This document shows positions 36,085 through 43,798 of a DNA stretch of 64,000 nucleotides, in pieces. Below the pieces are notes generated by a model. That model had not been told where the DNA came from and ran no database searches. It saw only the letters and a program-made list of their open reading frames with translations. This stretch comes from Phycisphaeraceae bacterium (GTDB lineage: Bacteria > Planctomycetota > Phycisphaerae > Phycisphaerales > UBA1924): NCBI GenBank assembly GCA_019636555.1, contig JAHBXH010000001.1, positions 1,178,001 through 1,242,000 on the forward strand, written 5' to 3'. The first letter of the stretch is position 1, and each line of letters begins with the position of its first letter. The translations under genes and the position numbers were made by a program.

Positions 36085-36438
36085 ATGGCGGATCAGACCG
36101 AATTGGAACAGCACGCTGGAGCGGTGGTTGTCCGTGTGACGGGTAGCGTGCTGGACGAAACCAATCTGCCTTCCGTGCGAGCCGCCGTCGGCGAAGCCGG
36201 CGAACGCTTTCGTGATGAAGCGATCGCGCTCGATTTGGCGGCCGTCGGCTTTATGCCCAGTGTCTCGCTCGGTGGTCTGATCCAGCTCGCCCAGTTCTTC
36301 CGGGCGCGCAAGCAGCGGTTCGCTTTGGTCAATGTACAGCCGACGGTCCGCGAGATGCTCGTGCTCACCCGCCTCGATCGCATTTTCGAGGTGCACGGTT
36401 CGCTCTCCGAGTTTCTCAAGGCCGTCGGCAAGACATGA
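36085..36438 (+). CDS. STAS-domain protein (anti-sigma factor antagonist type)
   Basis: 117 residues, a single STAS domain. AIALDLAAVGFMPSVSLGGLIQLA aligns with the phospho-switch loop of SpoIIAA-like antagonists and retains a Ser (MPSVSLGG). Such proteins bind and release an anti-sigma or other kinase according to Ser phosphorylation. It starts 10 bases after the PilT-like stop, preceded by GAGGATC, so it is likely co-transcribed with that ATPase. No kinase partner lies beside it. Confidence 0.82.
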   Translation: MADQTELEQHAGAVVVRVTGSVLDETNLPSVRAAVGEAGERFRDEAIALDLAAVGFMPSVSLGGLIQLAQFFRARKQRFALVNVQPTVREMLVLTRLDRIFEVHGSLSEFLKAVGKT

Positions 36439-36477
36439 CTCGCTTTGGCGAAGCCGCACGCTCGGGGCGCCGTTTGC

Positions 36478-36483
36478 TAGAAT
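36478..36483 (+). promoter_or_regulatory. -10 box of a leaderless promoter (second STAS gene)
   Basis: TAGAAT ends 6 bases before ATG 36490. This gives the second STAS gene a promoter separate from the PilT-STAS unit. Confidence 0.5.
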
Positions 36484-36489
36484 CGGTTC

Positions 36490-36846
36490 ATGTCCACGGA
36501 TTGGTCCGAATCCATTGTGATCGCCGAACTCGCCGACGAACCGGTGTTGTCGGAGGAGCTTGCCTCGATCGGCGACCGTCTGAGCGCCAAGGGCGCCGCG
36601 GTCCCGAGCGTTGTGTTGAACTTCGCGAACGTCACATACGTCAACAGCTCGAATCTTGCCGCGCTTCTCAAGATCCGTAAGATCCTCAGCGAGAAAAAGC
36701 GGGGGCTGCGCTTGTGCTCCCTCTCCGACGACGTGCAGTCGGTCCTGACGGTGACCGGGCTGGACAAGATCTTCCGTTTCGCTCCCGATCCCATGACGGC
36801 GCTCGCGGCACTCCAGATCGAAGATTCGAATCGCGCGGGCGAATAG
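36490..36846 (+). CDS. STAS-domain protein, second copy
   Basis: 118 residues, again a lone STAS domain. The switch loop reads NFANVTYVNSSNLAALLKI, closer to the classical DSSGLG pattern and with two adjacent Ser. Sequence similarity to the preceding STAS protein is low outside the loop, so it is not a recent duplicate. A probable leaderless promoter suggests independent control. Targets are unknown; the RsbU-like phosphatase at 40884 is the nearest possible partner. Confidence 0.83.
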   Translation: MSTDWSESIVIAELADEPVLSEELASIGDRLSAKGAAVPSVVLNFANVTYVNSSNLAALLKIRKILSEKKRGLRLCSLSDDVQSVLTVTGLDKIFRFAPDPMTALAALQIEDSNRAGE

Positions 36847-36989
36847 CCGACATTTCGTCTTGAATTCCACGACCAGAACCGGGGGTCGCGCGGGATGCAG
36901 CCAGCCTCGCCCGGAGAGTTTCTTGGCGGTTGCTGCGGCGCCGACGCAGGTGAAGCGGTATCTATGCTCCGGACGGAGGAAGTGTCACG

Positions 36990-37745
36990 ATGCAGGATGG
37001 CGTGCAAAGCAACGGCACCAATGCGGCGGCCCCACCGCCGATCGCCGAATTGCGCGCGCTCAAAAAGATCTACTACAAGCCCGACGGCAGCGTCATGGTC
37101 GAAGCACTCCGCGGCATCGACGTCACCATCCGCCGCGGCGAGTACGTGGCGATCATGGGCGCCAGCGGCAGCGGCAAAAGCACTCTGATGAACATTCTCG
37201 GTTGCCTCGATCGCCCGACGCAGGGCGAATACCTGCTCGACGGCAAAGGCATCACGACGATGGAGGATGAAGAACTCTCGGTTTATCGCGGCAGAAAAAT
37301 CGGCTTTGTTTTTCAGGCGTTCAATCTCATACCGCAGTTGACGGTCGAAGCAAATGTCGAAGTGCCGCTGTTCTATCAGGGCGTGCCGCCGAAGGAACGG
37401 CGCAAGCAGGCGATCGCCGCGCTCGAGCTGGTGGCTCTCGCGGACCGTTTGGGCCACCGCCCGCGCGAATTGTCGGGCGGTCAGCAGCAGCGCGTCGCGA
37501 TCGCGCGGGCGCTGGTCACACGTCCCGCGATCCTGATGGCGGACGAACCCACCGGCAACCTCGACAGCAAGACAGGTCAGGCGATCCTCAAAACCTTCGA
37601 AGATCTGCACAAAATCGGCATGACCATCATCATGGTGACACACGACGACAGCATCGCCAAACGCTGCAAGCGTGTCGTGCGACTGGCCGACGGCCTCGTG
37701 TGCGAAGACCGGCTTGTTGAGCACGAATCCGAAGCTGTCGCGTAG
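36990..37745 (+). CDS. ABC transporter ATP-binding protein, MacB/LolD type
   Basis: 251 residues. Walker A GASGSGKSTL at about residues 56-65, Q-loop FVFQAFNLIPQLT, signature LSGGQQQRVAIARAL, Walker B ILMADEPTGNLDS and switch His VTHDD. The GNLDS after Walker B and the FNLIPQLT loop place it in the MacB/LolD/FtsE-like group that drives mechanotransmission permeases. No permease or membrane fusion partner is adjacent. GGAGG (around 36975) lies well placed before ATG 36990. Confidence 0.92.
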   Translation: MQDGVQSNGTNAAAPPPIAELRALKKIYYKPDGSVMVEALRGIDVTIRRGEYVAIMGASGSGKSTLMNILGCLDRPTQGEYLLDGKGITTMEDEELSVYRGRKIGFVFQAFNLIPQLTVEANVEVPLFYQGVPPKERRKQAIAALELVALADRLGHRPRELSGGQQQRVAIARALVTRPAILMADEPTGNLDSKTGQAILKTFEDLHKIGMTIIMVTHDDSIAKRCKRVVRLADGLVCEDRLVEHESEAVA

Positions 37746-37748
37746 GAC

Positions 37749-38582
37749 TTACCGCAGCTCGACCGACCAGTATGCGTTGTCGAGGAACGTCTTCCACGAT
37801 GCGTACTTTTCGTGCCCAAGCCGCAGCGCGATCAGCGGATTGCGCTTCGGGCGCTCCGGCCTCTTGATGAGCTTCATCCGCGCCTCGTCCGGCGTGCGTC
37901 CGCCCTTCTTCGCGTTGCACTTGATGCACGCGCAGACGAGATTCTCCCACGAATCCGTGCCGCCCTGCGTGCGCGGCTTGATGTGATCGAGCGAGAGATC
38001 CGCCGTCGGGAAGTGCTTGCCGCAGTATTGACACGTATTGCGATCGCGCGCAAACAGGTTGCGACGGTTCAGTTTCACCGTCTGTTCCGGCAGGCGGTCG
38101 TATCCGAGCAACCGGATGATCCGCGGCACCGCGATCTCGAACCGCACTGTGCGCACCCAGTCGTGCTCCGCGCGCTCGAAGCGGGTGCGGAGCGCCGCGA
38201 CGTCGGTCCAGCTTTCAAAGTCGTAGTTGACGTACTTGGGCCCGTCGTTCCCCGATTCGACGTGGATGACCTCGGCGATGTTGCGCGAAAGCAGGCAGAA
38301 CGCCCGCCGTGCCGAAACCACCCGGACCGCGACGTACAACTTGTTCAATACCAGCACTTTGGCGTTCAGGCCCTCGGCCGCGAGCATTCCTGCTCCGCCT
38401 CCGCCCCCCAGATTGAAACGTCCCCCGGCGGAAGCCAACGTCGCGAGATCAATGTCTCCGTCAACATCGAGTACCGGGGCTTCCTCCGGAGCGCTTTGGG
38501 ACGGCGACGTGGGTCGAGACTGCTTCGCCCTTCGGTCCTGCGAGGGTCGTCTGCGATCGTCCTTGGAGTGATGATGCGGCAT
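37749..38582 (-). CDS. HNH endonuclease domain protein
   Basis: About 277 residues. The C-terminal third has a complete HNH/McrA-type site: CQYCGKHFPTADLSLDHIKPRTQGG....ENLVCACIKCNAKKGG, with two CxxC zinc pairs and the catalytic His in DHI. The N-terminal 40 residues are basic and low complexity, and residues about 65-75 are a Gly run. The middle (LNKLYVAVRVVSARRAFCLL) matches stand-alone HNH proteins common in many bacterial phyla. There is no methyltransferase or mobile-element context, so restriction is not indicated. It is convergent with the ABC gene, 3 bases apart. Confidence 0.9.
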   Translation of the reverse strand: MPHHHSKDDRRRPSQDRRAKQSRPTSPSQSAPEEAPVLDVDGDIDLATLASAGGRFNLGGGGGAGMLAAEGLNAKVLVLNKLYVAVRVVSARRAFCLLSRNIAEVIHVESGNDGPKYVNYDFESWTDVAALRTRFERAEHDWVRTVRFEIAVPRIIRLLGYDRLPEQTVKLNRRNLFARDRNTCQYCGKHFPTADLSLDHIKPRTQGGTDSWENLVCACIKCNAKKGGRTPDEARMKLIKRPERPKRNPLIALRLGHEKYASWKTFLDNAYWSVELR

Positions 38583-38790
38583 GCCGATCCCTCTCCCCTG
38601 GCTCCGGACTTGGCCTCCGGCGCGGTAGGACAACGCCGAAGCCATCGGCCCTGTCCGCCCGCCGGATTGCCCGGGATGCGGGAGATGCCGACACCTCATT
38701 GTACAGCGTAATCGACTGCGAGGATCGGGGGGTTTGTAAGGGGCTTGTGAATCTCACGATCGCGTGGATTTCGCGCCGTGGTCAACCCGT

Positions 38791-39132
38791 TCAAGCCTTG
38801 CGCTTCTTTGAAGCGGGCGCCGGTGTCGGAGGTGTTTGAGGCGGCGCGAACGGGGCAAAGAATTGGTCGCATTTCTTCGCCAGGTCGAAATCCTTTTCAG
38901 TAATCCCGCCGGAATCGTGGGTACTCAGGGTCAGTGTCACTTTGTTGTAGCGAATGAGGATGTCCGGGTGATGCTGGGCCCGCTCCGCGGTCTGAGCGAC
39001 CTGATCAACGAATCCCATCGCTCGCACAAAATCGGGGAACTGAAAGGTGCGCTGGATCGCGTCGCCCGACTCTCCCCACTCCGGCACTGCCTTGAGCGCC
39101 TCTTCAACCTGCCCTTCTGAAAGCTTTGGCAT
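38791..39132 (-). CDS. phhB: Pterin-4a-carbinolamine dehydratase
   Basis: About 113 residues, the normal size. It dehydrates 4a-hydroxytetrahydropterin during pterin recycling. The family motif HHPDILIRYNKVTLTLSTHDSGGIT contains the paired His and the later catalytic His; FPDFVRAMGFVDQVAQTAE is the preceding helix. The C-terminal tail is Pro/Lys-rich. The ATG has GGAGAG upstream. A TACACT box on this strand at 39176-39181 could be its promoter. No aromatic hydroxylase is in the window, so the physiological partner is unclear. Confidence 0.9.
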   Translation of the reverse strand: MPKLSEGQVEEALKAVPEWGESGDAIQRTFQFPDFVRAMGFVDQVAQTAERAQHHPDILIRYNKVTLTLSTHDSGGITEKDFDLAKKCDQFFAPFAPPQTPPTPAPASKKRKA

Positions 39133-39175
39133 CGAACTCTCCAAGGGCCCGCGGTCCGTCGCGTGCACCGGGACG

Positions 39176-39185
39176 AGTGTACCGT
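39176..39185. promoter_or_regulatory. Overlapping divergent -10 boxes (phhB and gluQ)
   Basis: In AGTGTACCGT, TACCGT (39180-39185, plus) ends 6 bases before GTG 39192 of the GluQ-type gene, and TACACT (39176-39181, minus) points to phhB with a 43-base leader. The hexamers share two bases, so polymerase could not occupy both at once. Confidence 0.4.
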
Positions 39186-39191
39186 GGCCCC

Positions 39192-40247
39192 GTGACCGAG
39201 TACGGACCCCCGGACAGTTCCCAAGAAATGCCGAAATTATCGGTGCAGTCTGCACCGGCGGGCGTGCCGCATGTTCATAGACGGACACGACTTGCGCCTT
39301 CGCCGACCGGCGCATTGCATCTCGGGAATGCTCGGACGTTTCTCATCAATTGGGCGCTCGCCAAGCAGCGAGGCTGGCGGATCGTGCTCCGCATCGAAGA
39401 TCTCGACACGCCGCGTGTAAAGCCCGGTGTGACCGATGCGATGCTTCGGACGCTCAAGTCGCTCGGGATTGATTGGGACGAGGGACCGATCGTCCAAAGC
39501 GATGATCTCGAGCCCTATCAACACGCGATGGCAAAGCTCGCGGGCTCGGGACGGGTCTATCCGTCGATCGAGAGTCGGGGCGAGATCGACACTGCCTCGG
39601 ACGCTGCACTGTCCGCGCCGCAGGAAGGAATGCGTGAATCCGTTTTTTCTGCATCGAGGCGGCCCGGCACGTTCCCGACGGTGTTTTCCTCGGAAGGCGC
39701 TCTCGCAAACTGGCGGTTTGCCACGCCGGAAGACACTGTCAGCTTCGCCGACGAATTCGCCGGTCCGCAGCAGCACTCACCCGCGAAGTCCGTAGGCGAT
39801 TTCGTGGTCTGGACAAAGCGCAATCAGCCTTCGTACCAGCTCGCGGTGGTTGTCGATGATGCGAGGCAAGGTGTCACTCACATCGTGCGAGGCGACGACC
39901 TGCTCGACTCGGCCGCACGCCAGATCCTTCTGATGCGGGCGCTCGGAATCTCAGAGGTGCCGAACTATTTCCACCTGCCGCTGGTCCGCGGATCAGATGG
40001 AAAGCGGCTGGCAAAGAGGCACGGCGACACACGCGTTGAGACCTATCTGGCATCGGGCGTCAGTCCGGAGCGGATCATCGCCCTTTTGGCGAGGTGGTCC
40101 GGAATCGAGGATGCAGAAGACGAAATGAGCTCGAAAGAATTCGCGGCACGATTCGAACTCTCCCGGCTCTCTCCGGATGATGTAGTCTTTACCGCTCGCG
40201 ATGACGAATGGCTGCGAAAGCCCGCGCGCCGGAAGCCGAACTCATGA
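39192..40247 (+). CDS. gluQ: Glutamyl-queuosine tRNA(Asp) synthetase-like protein
   Basis: About 351 residues: the catalytic Rossmann domain of class I glutamyl-tRNA synthetase without an anticodon-binding domain, as in GluQ-RS, which attaches Glu to queuosine of tRNA-Asp. HIGH-like motif TRLAPSPTGALHLGNART, RIEDLDTPR, then KMSKS-like DGKRLAKRHGDT. The zinc site normally formed by cysteines after YP is absent (YPSIESRGEID). Start GTG 39192 is favoured by the leaderless -10; ATG 39228 is the alternative. queF in the same window supports queuosine metabolism. Confidence 0.88.
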   Translation: MTEYGPPDSSQEMPKLSVQSAPAGVPHVHRRTRLAPSPTGALHLGNARTFLINWALAKQRGWRIVLRIEDLDTPRVKPGVTDAMLRTLKSLGIDWDEGPIVQSDDLEPYQHAMAKLAGSGRVYPSIESRGEIDTASDAALSAPQEGMRESVFSASRRPGTFPTVFSSEGALANWRFATPEDTVSFADEFAGPQQHSPAKSVGDFVVWTKRNQPSYQLAVVVDDARQGVTHIVRGDDLLDSAARQILLMRALGISEVPNYFHLPLVRGSDGKRLAKRHGDTRVETYLASGVSPERIIALLARWSGIEDAEDEMSSKEFAARFELSRLSPDDVVFTARDDEWLRKPARRKPNS

Positions 40248-40774
40248 TCAAGCCCATCCGAAGCACCTCCCTGCATCTTGCCGCAACCTTCGTCATCGTC
40301 GGTTTTTGGGGCGCCTCGATCGGTTGCGAAGAGCCCTACTCCACAACCGAAAAGACCACCCATGTGAATATCAGCGGCAAGCCGTTCACGCTCGAACTCG
40401 CGATCAATCAGGACTCGCGCGTCCAGGGGCTCTCCGGGCGCACGTCGATCGCGGACGACGGCGGGATGCTCTTCGTGTTTCCGGACTCGGAAGTCGGCAA
40501 GCACGAGTTTGTGATGCGCGATTGCCCGATTCCGATCGACATCATTTTTCTCGATCGTTCCAGGCGCGTCACCGCGACGCACGCGATGAAAGTGGAAGAA
40601 GCGCGCCGTGAAGGCGAAGACACCATGACCTACGAAAACCGGCTCAAGCGTTACCCCAGCCGCTTCGACTCCCAATTCGCGATCGAACTCCAGGGTGGGA
40701 TGCTTGAGAAGCTTTCCGTGAAGCCCGGAGAACTCATAAACATCGATCCGTCATTAGCGTCGAAGGCAAAGTGA
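40244..40774 (+). CDS. DUF192-family lipoprotein
   Basis: About 176 residues. A signal peptide ends in a lipobox-like ASIGC near residue 27. The DUF192 core follows: ELAINQDSRVQGLSGRTSIADDGGMLFVF, KHEFVMRDCPIPIDIIFLD and a C-terminal AIELQGGMLEKLSVKPGE. The family is small and extracytoplasmic, of unknown role. An insert (REGEDTMTYENRLKRYPSR) lengthens the middle. ATG 40244 overlaps the GluQ stop (ATGA), so it is translationally coupled. Confidence 0.9.
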   Translation: MIKPIRSTSLHLAATFVIVGFWGASIGCEEPYSTTEKTTHVNISGKPFTLELAINQDSRVQGLSGRTSIADDGGMLFVFPDSEVGKHEFVMRDCPIPIDIIFLDRSRRVTATHAMKVEEARREGEDTMTYENRLKRYPSRFDSQFAIELQGGMLEKLSVKPGELINIDPSLASKAK

Positions 40775-40883
40775 GCCCGACGGGCCGTCCCCCGATCAAG
40801 CGACCCCCTCGACCGGTCGATGAGACGACCACGGGCGCATCAATTCCCGGCATGGGCCGAGAATTACGCTACGGGAGCCTTGC

Positions 40884-42143
40884 TTGGGCGTGGCCACGAT
40901 CGCATTCTGTGCCGGTCGCGAAGCGGATGTCGCCGCGGCACGCTGGCTCGCGCCCGTGCTGGCCGAGTGGCCCGGGGAAGAAGTTCCTTCGACGGACAGG
41001 CGGGATTTCGACCGGCTGCTCGGCGCGGAATCGGACACGGCATCGCTGCACGACTACTCGTGTCTCTTCATCATTCTCCGGGGCGATGAAGAGACCACGG
41101 CACTCGCCAAGTTCTTTGATCAACTTCACGGGCTCGGTCTTCCCGCTGTCGTCATCACTCCACGCGAACACGCGATCCGAAGCCTCGTGCACAAGGACGG
41201 TGTGATTGTGCTCGGCGGTCGCGAGCCCGCCGGACGAGTCGCGGCAATGGTCTTCGCCCTTTGCGAACGCCAGTCGTTTGTCGAACAGCTCTCGCGCGAA
41301 GTGCGCTCCGGAAGCGGCATGGATAAAGGCATCCGGGGCGAGATGGATCGCCTGCACGAAGAACTCCATCTCGCGGCAACCGTGCAGCGGGAATTGCTCC
41401 CCCAGCGATTGCCCGAAGACTGCGAGATCGAGTTCGCGTCTCTCTATCACCCGGCGACCTACGTCAGCGGCGATCTGTTCGATGCTCGCGCAATCGATGA
41501 ACACCGCGTGGCATTCTTCATTGCGGATGCGGTGGGACACGGCGTGCCGGCGGCGCTCATCACCATGATGCTCTCCCGCGCGCTGCTGAACGAGTTGGCG
41601 ATCGGTACGGCTTCCGGCGGAGAGATCAGTCCTGCGGCCTGTCTTTCGGGACTCAACAAAGAACTCTGCCACCACGCTGCAGGAAACTATCGCTTCGCAA
41701 CGGCGGTCTGCGGCGTGCTCGATAAGCGGGATTTTTCGGTGCGTCTCGCGGGCGCAGGGCATCCGCCCAGCCTGCTCTTGCACGGGGGAGAGATGCAATC
41801 GCTGGAAAGCCAGGGGCCGCTGCTGGGCGTGTTCGCAGAAGCCGAGTACACCGACGAAACGGTGACGCTCCAGCCGGGCGCGACTCTCCTGCTCTACACC
41901 GACGGCTTCGAACTGGCGTTCCCCGCGGCCGATGAGCCCGTGGCCGATCGGCGTGTCGCGCCGCGTGAATACCTCAAGCACATGGGTCTGCTTGATTCCA
42001 TCAGCGATGTCGGAGTGCGTGAAGGCATGGACCGGCTCGCGCAGGCGATCGCCGGTCAGGAAGGATCGCTCCATCAGCGTGACGACGTCACGGCCCTCGC
42101 GATTCGCAGGCTCGACCTCCGGCAATTGCGCCGGGCGGCATAA
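40884..42143 (+). CDS. RsbU/SpoIIE-type PP2C serine phosphatase with receiver-like N-domain
   Basis: 419 residues from TTG 40884 (GTG 40890 is equally possible; TACGCT lies at 40865-40870). Residues 1-135 look like a degenerate receiver domain, lacking a clear phospho-acceptor motif. A coiled linker (EMDRLHEELHLAATVQRELLPQ) leads to the PP2C domain: YVSGDLFDA, IADAVGHGVPAALITM, GAGHPP, LLLYTDGF and QRDDVTALAI give the metal-binding Asp residues. These enzymes dephosphorylate STAS antagonists in partner switching; two STAS genes lie 4 kb upstream. Hence a signalling role is likely. Confidence 0.92.
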   Translation: MGVATIAFCAGREADVAAARWLAPVLAEWPGEEVPSTDRRDFDRLLGAESDTASLHDYSCLFIILRGDEETTALAKFFDQLHGLGLPAVVITPREHAIRSLVHKDGVIVLGGREPAGRVAAMVFALCERQSFVEQLSREVRSGSGMDKGIRGEMDRLHEELHLAATVQRELLPQRLPEDCEIEFASLYHPATYVSGDLFDARAIDEHRVAFFIADAVGHGVPAALITMMLSRALLNELAIGTASGGEISPAACLSGLNKELCHHAAGNYRFATAVCGVLDKRDFSVRLAGAGHPPSLLLHGGEMQSLESQGPLLGVFAEAEYTDETVTLQPGATLLLYTDGFELAFPAADEPVADRRVAPREYLKHMGLLDSISDVGVREGMDRLAQAIAGQEGSLHQRDDVTALAIRRLDLRQLRRAA

Positions 42144-42163
42144 ACGACCGACGAACGAATTTT

Positions 42164-43768
42164 CTAGTGCCGGAAATGCCGCAACCCGGTCGTGATACAG
42201 GTCACGCCGCGCTTCTCGCAGAGATCAAACGTCTCCTGATCGCGCTTGCTGCCGCCGGGGTGGACAATCGCCGCAACTCCGGCATCGATCAACACCTGCG
42301 GTCCATCGGGAAAGGGGAAGAACGCGTCGCTGAACGCGACCGCGCCTTTGGCGAGCGCTCCGGCCTTCTGTGCCGCGAGGCGGCAGGATGTGAGCCGGTC
42401 CATCTGTCCCGCGCCGGCGCCGAAGAGGCGGATCACGCCGGACTTTGGATCGAGGCCGCCGATCGCGACAGCGTTGCTGGCGATGGCGCGAGTCGTGACT
42501 TCCATAAACTGAGCGATGCGGATCGTTTCGGCCTTCGGCTCGGGTCCGGCTTTCCGCGCGAATTCTTTGGGCGCCGCAAGAAGAGCATCCCGAGTCTGGA
42601 CCAGCAGCCCGCCGGGGATCGACCGTTGCTCAAGCTCCGCCTCTTTCGACTGCTCGATCGGACCCACTTCGAGGATCCGCATGTTGAACCAGCGCTTCTT
42701 CATCGCCTCGACGGCCTCCGGCGCGAACGACGGCGCGATCAAGACTTCCGCAAACGTGTCGTCGCGGCAGAGCCGCTCGGCAACCTTCAGCTCCACCGGC
42801 GCCGAGAGCGCGATGATCCCGCCGTACGCCGCGAGCGGATCGCCCGCGATCGCGTTCTCGAGTGCGTCGAACGCCGACTTCGCGATCGCGCACCCGCACG
42901 GATTCGCGTGCTTGATGACGGCAGCCCCCGCGAGGTCCGGCGCGATGATCTTCAGGGCCCGCACAAGCTCGAGTGCGCCCGCGGCATCCGCGATGTTGTT
43001 GTACCCGAGCTCCTTGCCGTGGAGCTGGCGCGCCCGCGGAATTGTCGAGGTCGCGGCGTTTGAGTTCGCGTAGAGCGCCGCTTTCTGATGCGGGTTTTCG
43101 CCGTACCGAAGTTCCTGGACGAGCGAGAATTCCTGGCCCAGTTTCTGAGAGAATCCGGGAGTATCGGCTGTTTTTCCGCCGAGGTAGTTCGCGATCGCGG
43201 CGTCGTACGCGCTCGTTCGGCGAAATGCCGCAGCAGCGAGATCGCGCCTGAGTGAGAGGCTGGTTTTTCCACCCAGCGAATTCAGATCGCCAACCACCGC
43301 TTCGTACTGGTCCGGTGAGACGACCACGGTGACCCAATCGTGGTTCTTGGAAGCCGAACGGATCATCGACGGACCGCCGATGTCGATCTGTTCGATCGCT
43401 TCGTCGCGTTCAACGCCGGTCGCGGCGATCGTCCTTTCGAACGGATACAGATTCACGCACACCAGATCGATCGGCGCGATGTCGTGCTTCTCGAGCGCTT
43501 CCTGGTGGCTCGGATCGTCGCGCACCGCGAGCAGAGCGCCGTGCACCTTTGGATGAAGAGTTTTCACCCGTCCGTCCATGATCTCCGGAAAACCGGTGAT
43601 CTGGTCTATGGGTGTGACCCGGATTCCGGCTTTTTCGAGCGCCGCCGCCGTTCCGCCCGTCGAAATGATCTCGATCTCGCGACGCGCCAGGGCGCGCGCG
43701 AATTCGATCAATCCGGTTTTGTCCGAAACGGAAATGATGGCCCGCCGGATGGTGACAAGGTCGTTCAT
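42164..43768 (-). CDS. purH: Bifunctional AICAR transformylase/IMP cyclohydrolase
   Basis: 534 residues, the full bifunctional length. It performs the last two steps of IMP synthesis. The N-terminal MGS-like cyclohydrolase domain (AIISVSDKTGLIEFARAL; ISTGGTAAAL; GRVKTLHPKVHGALL) is followed by the transformylase with RYGENPHQKAALY, IKHANPCGCAI, DPLAAYGGIIAL and SDAFFPFPDG. GGAGG lies 6 bases before the ATG. It follows the PQQ-propeller gene by 30 bases on the same strand. purL is 5 kb further on. Confidence 0.97.
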   Translation of the reverse strand: MNDLVTIRRAIISVSDKTGLIEFARALARREIEIISTGGTAAALEKAGIRVTPIDQITGFPEIMDGRVKTLHPKVHGALLAVRDDPSHQEALEKHDIAPIDLVCVNLYPFERTIAATGVERDEAIEQIDIGGPSMIRSASKNHDWVTVVVSPDQYEAVVGDLNSLGGKTSLSLRRDLAAAAFRRTSAYDAAIANYLGGKTADTPGFSQKLGQEFSLVQELRYGENPHQKAALYANSNAATSTIPRARQLHGKELGYNNIADAAGALELVRALKIIAPDLAGAAVIKHANPCGCAIAKSAFDALENAIAGDPLAAYGGIIALSAPVELKVAERLCRDDTFAEVLIAPSFAPEAVEAMKKRWFNMRILEVGPIEQSKEAELEQRSIPGGLLVQTRDALLAAPKEFARKAGPEPKAETIRIAQFMEVTTRAIASNAVAIGGLDPKSGVIRLFGAGAGQMDRLTSCRLAAQKAGALAKGAVAFSDAFFPFPDGPQVLIDAGVAAIVHPGGSKRDQETFDLCEKRGVTCITTGLRHFRH

Positions 43769-43798
43769 CGCGAGCCTCCGATTGAAAGATGCGGAGAA

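Noticed and set aside
37749..38582. Restriction-modification or homing system based on the HNH gene
   Set aside because: No methyltransferase, specificity subunit, intron or inverted repeat is nearby; stand-alone HNH proteins are common housekeeping-like genes.
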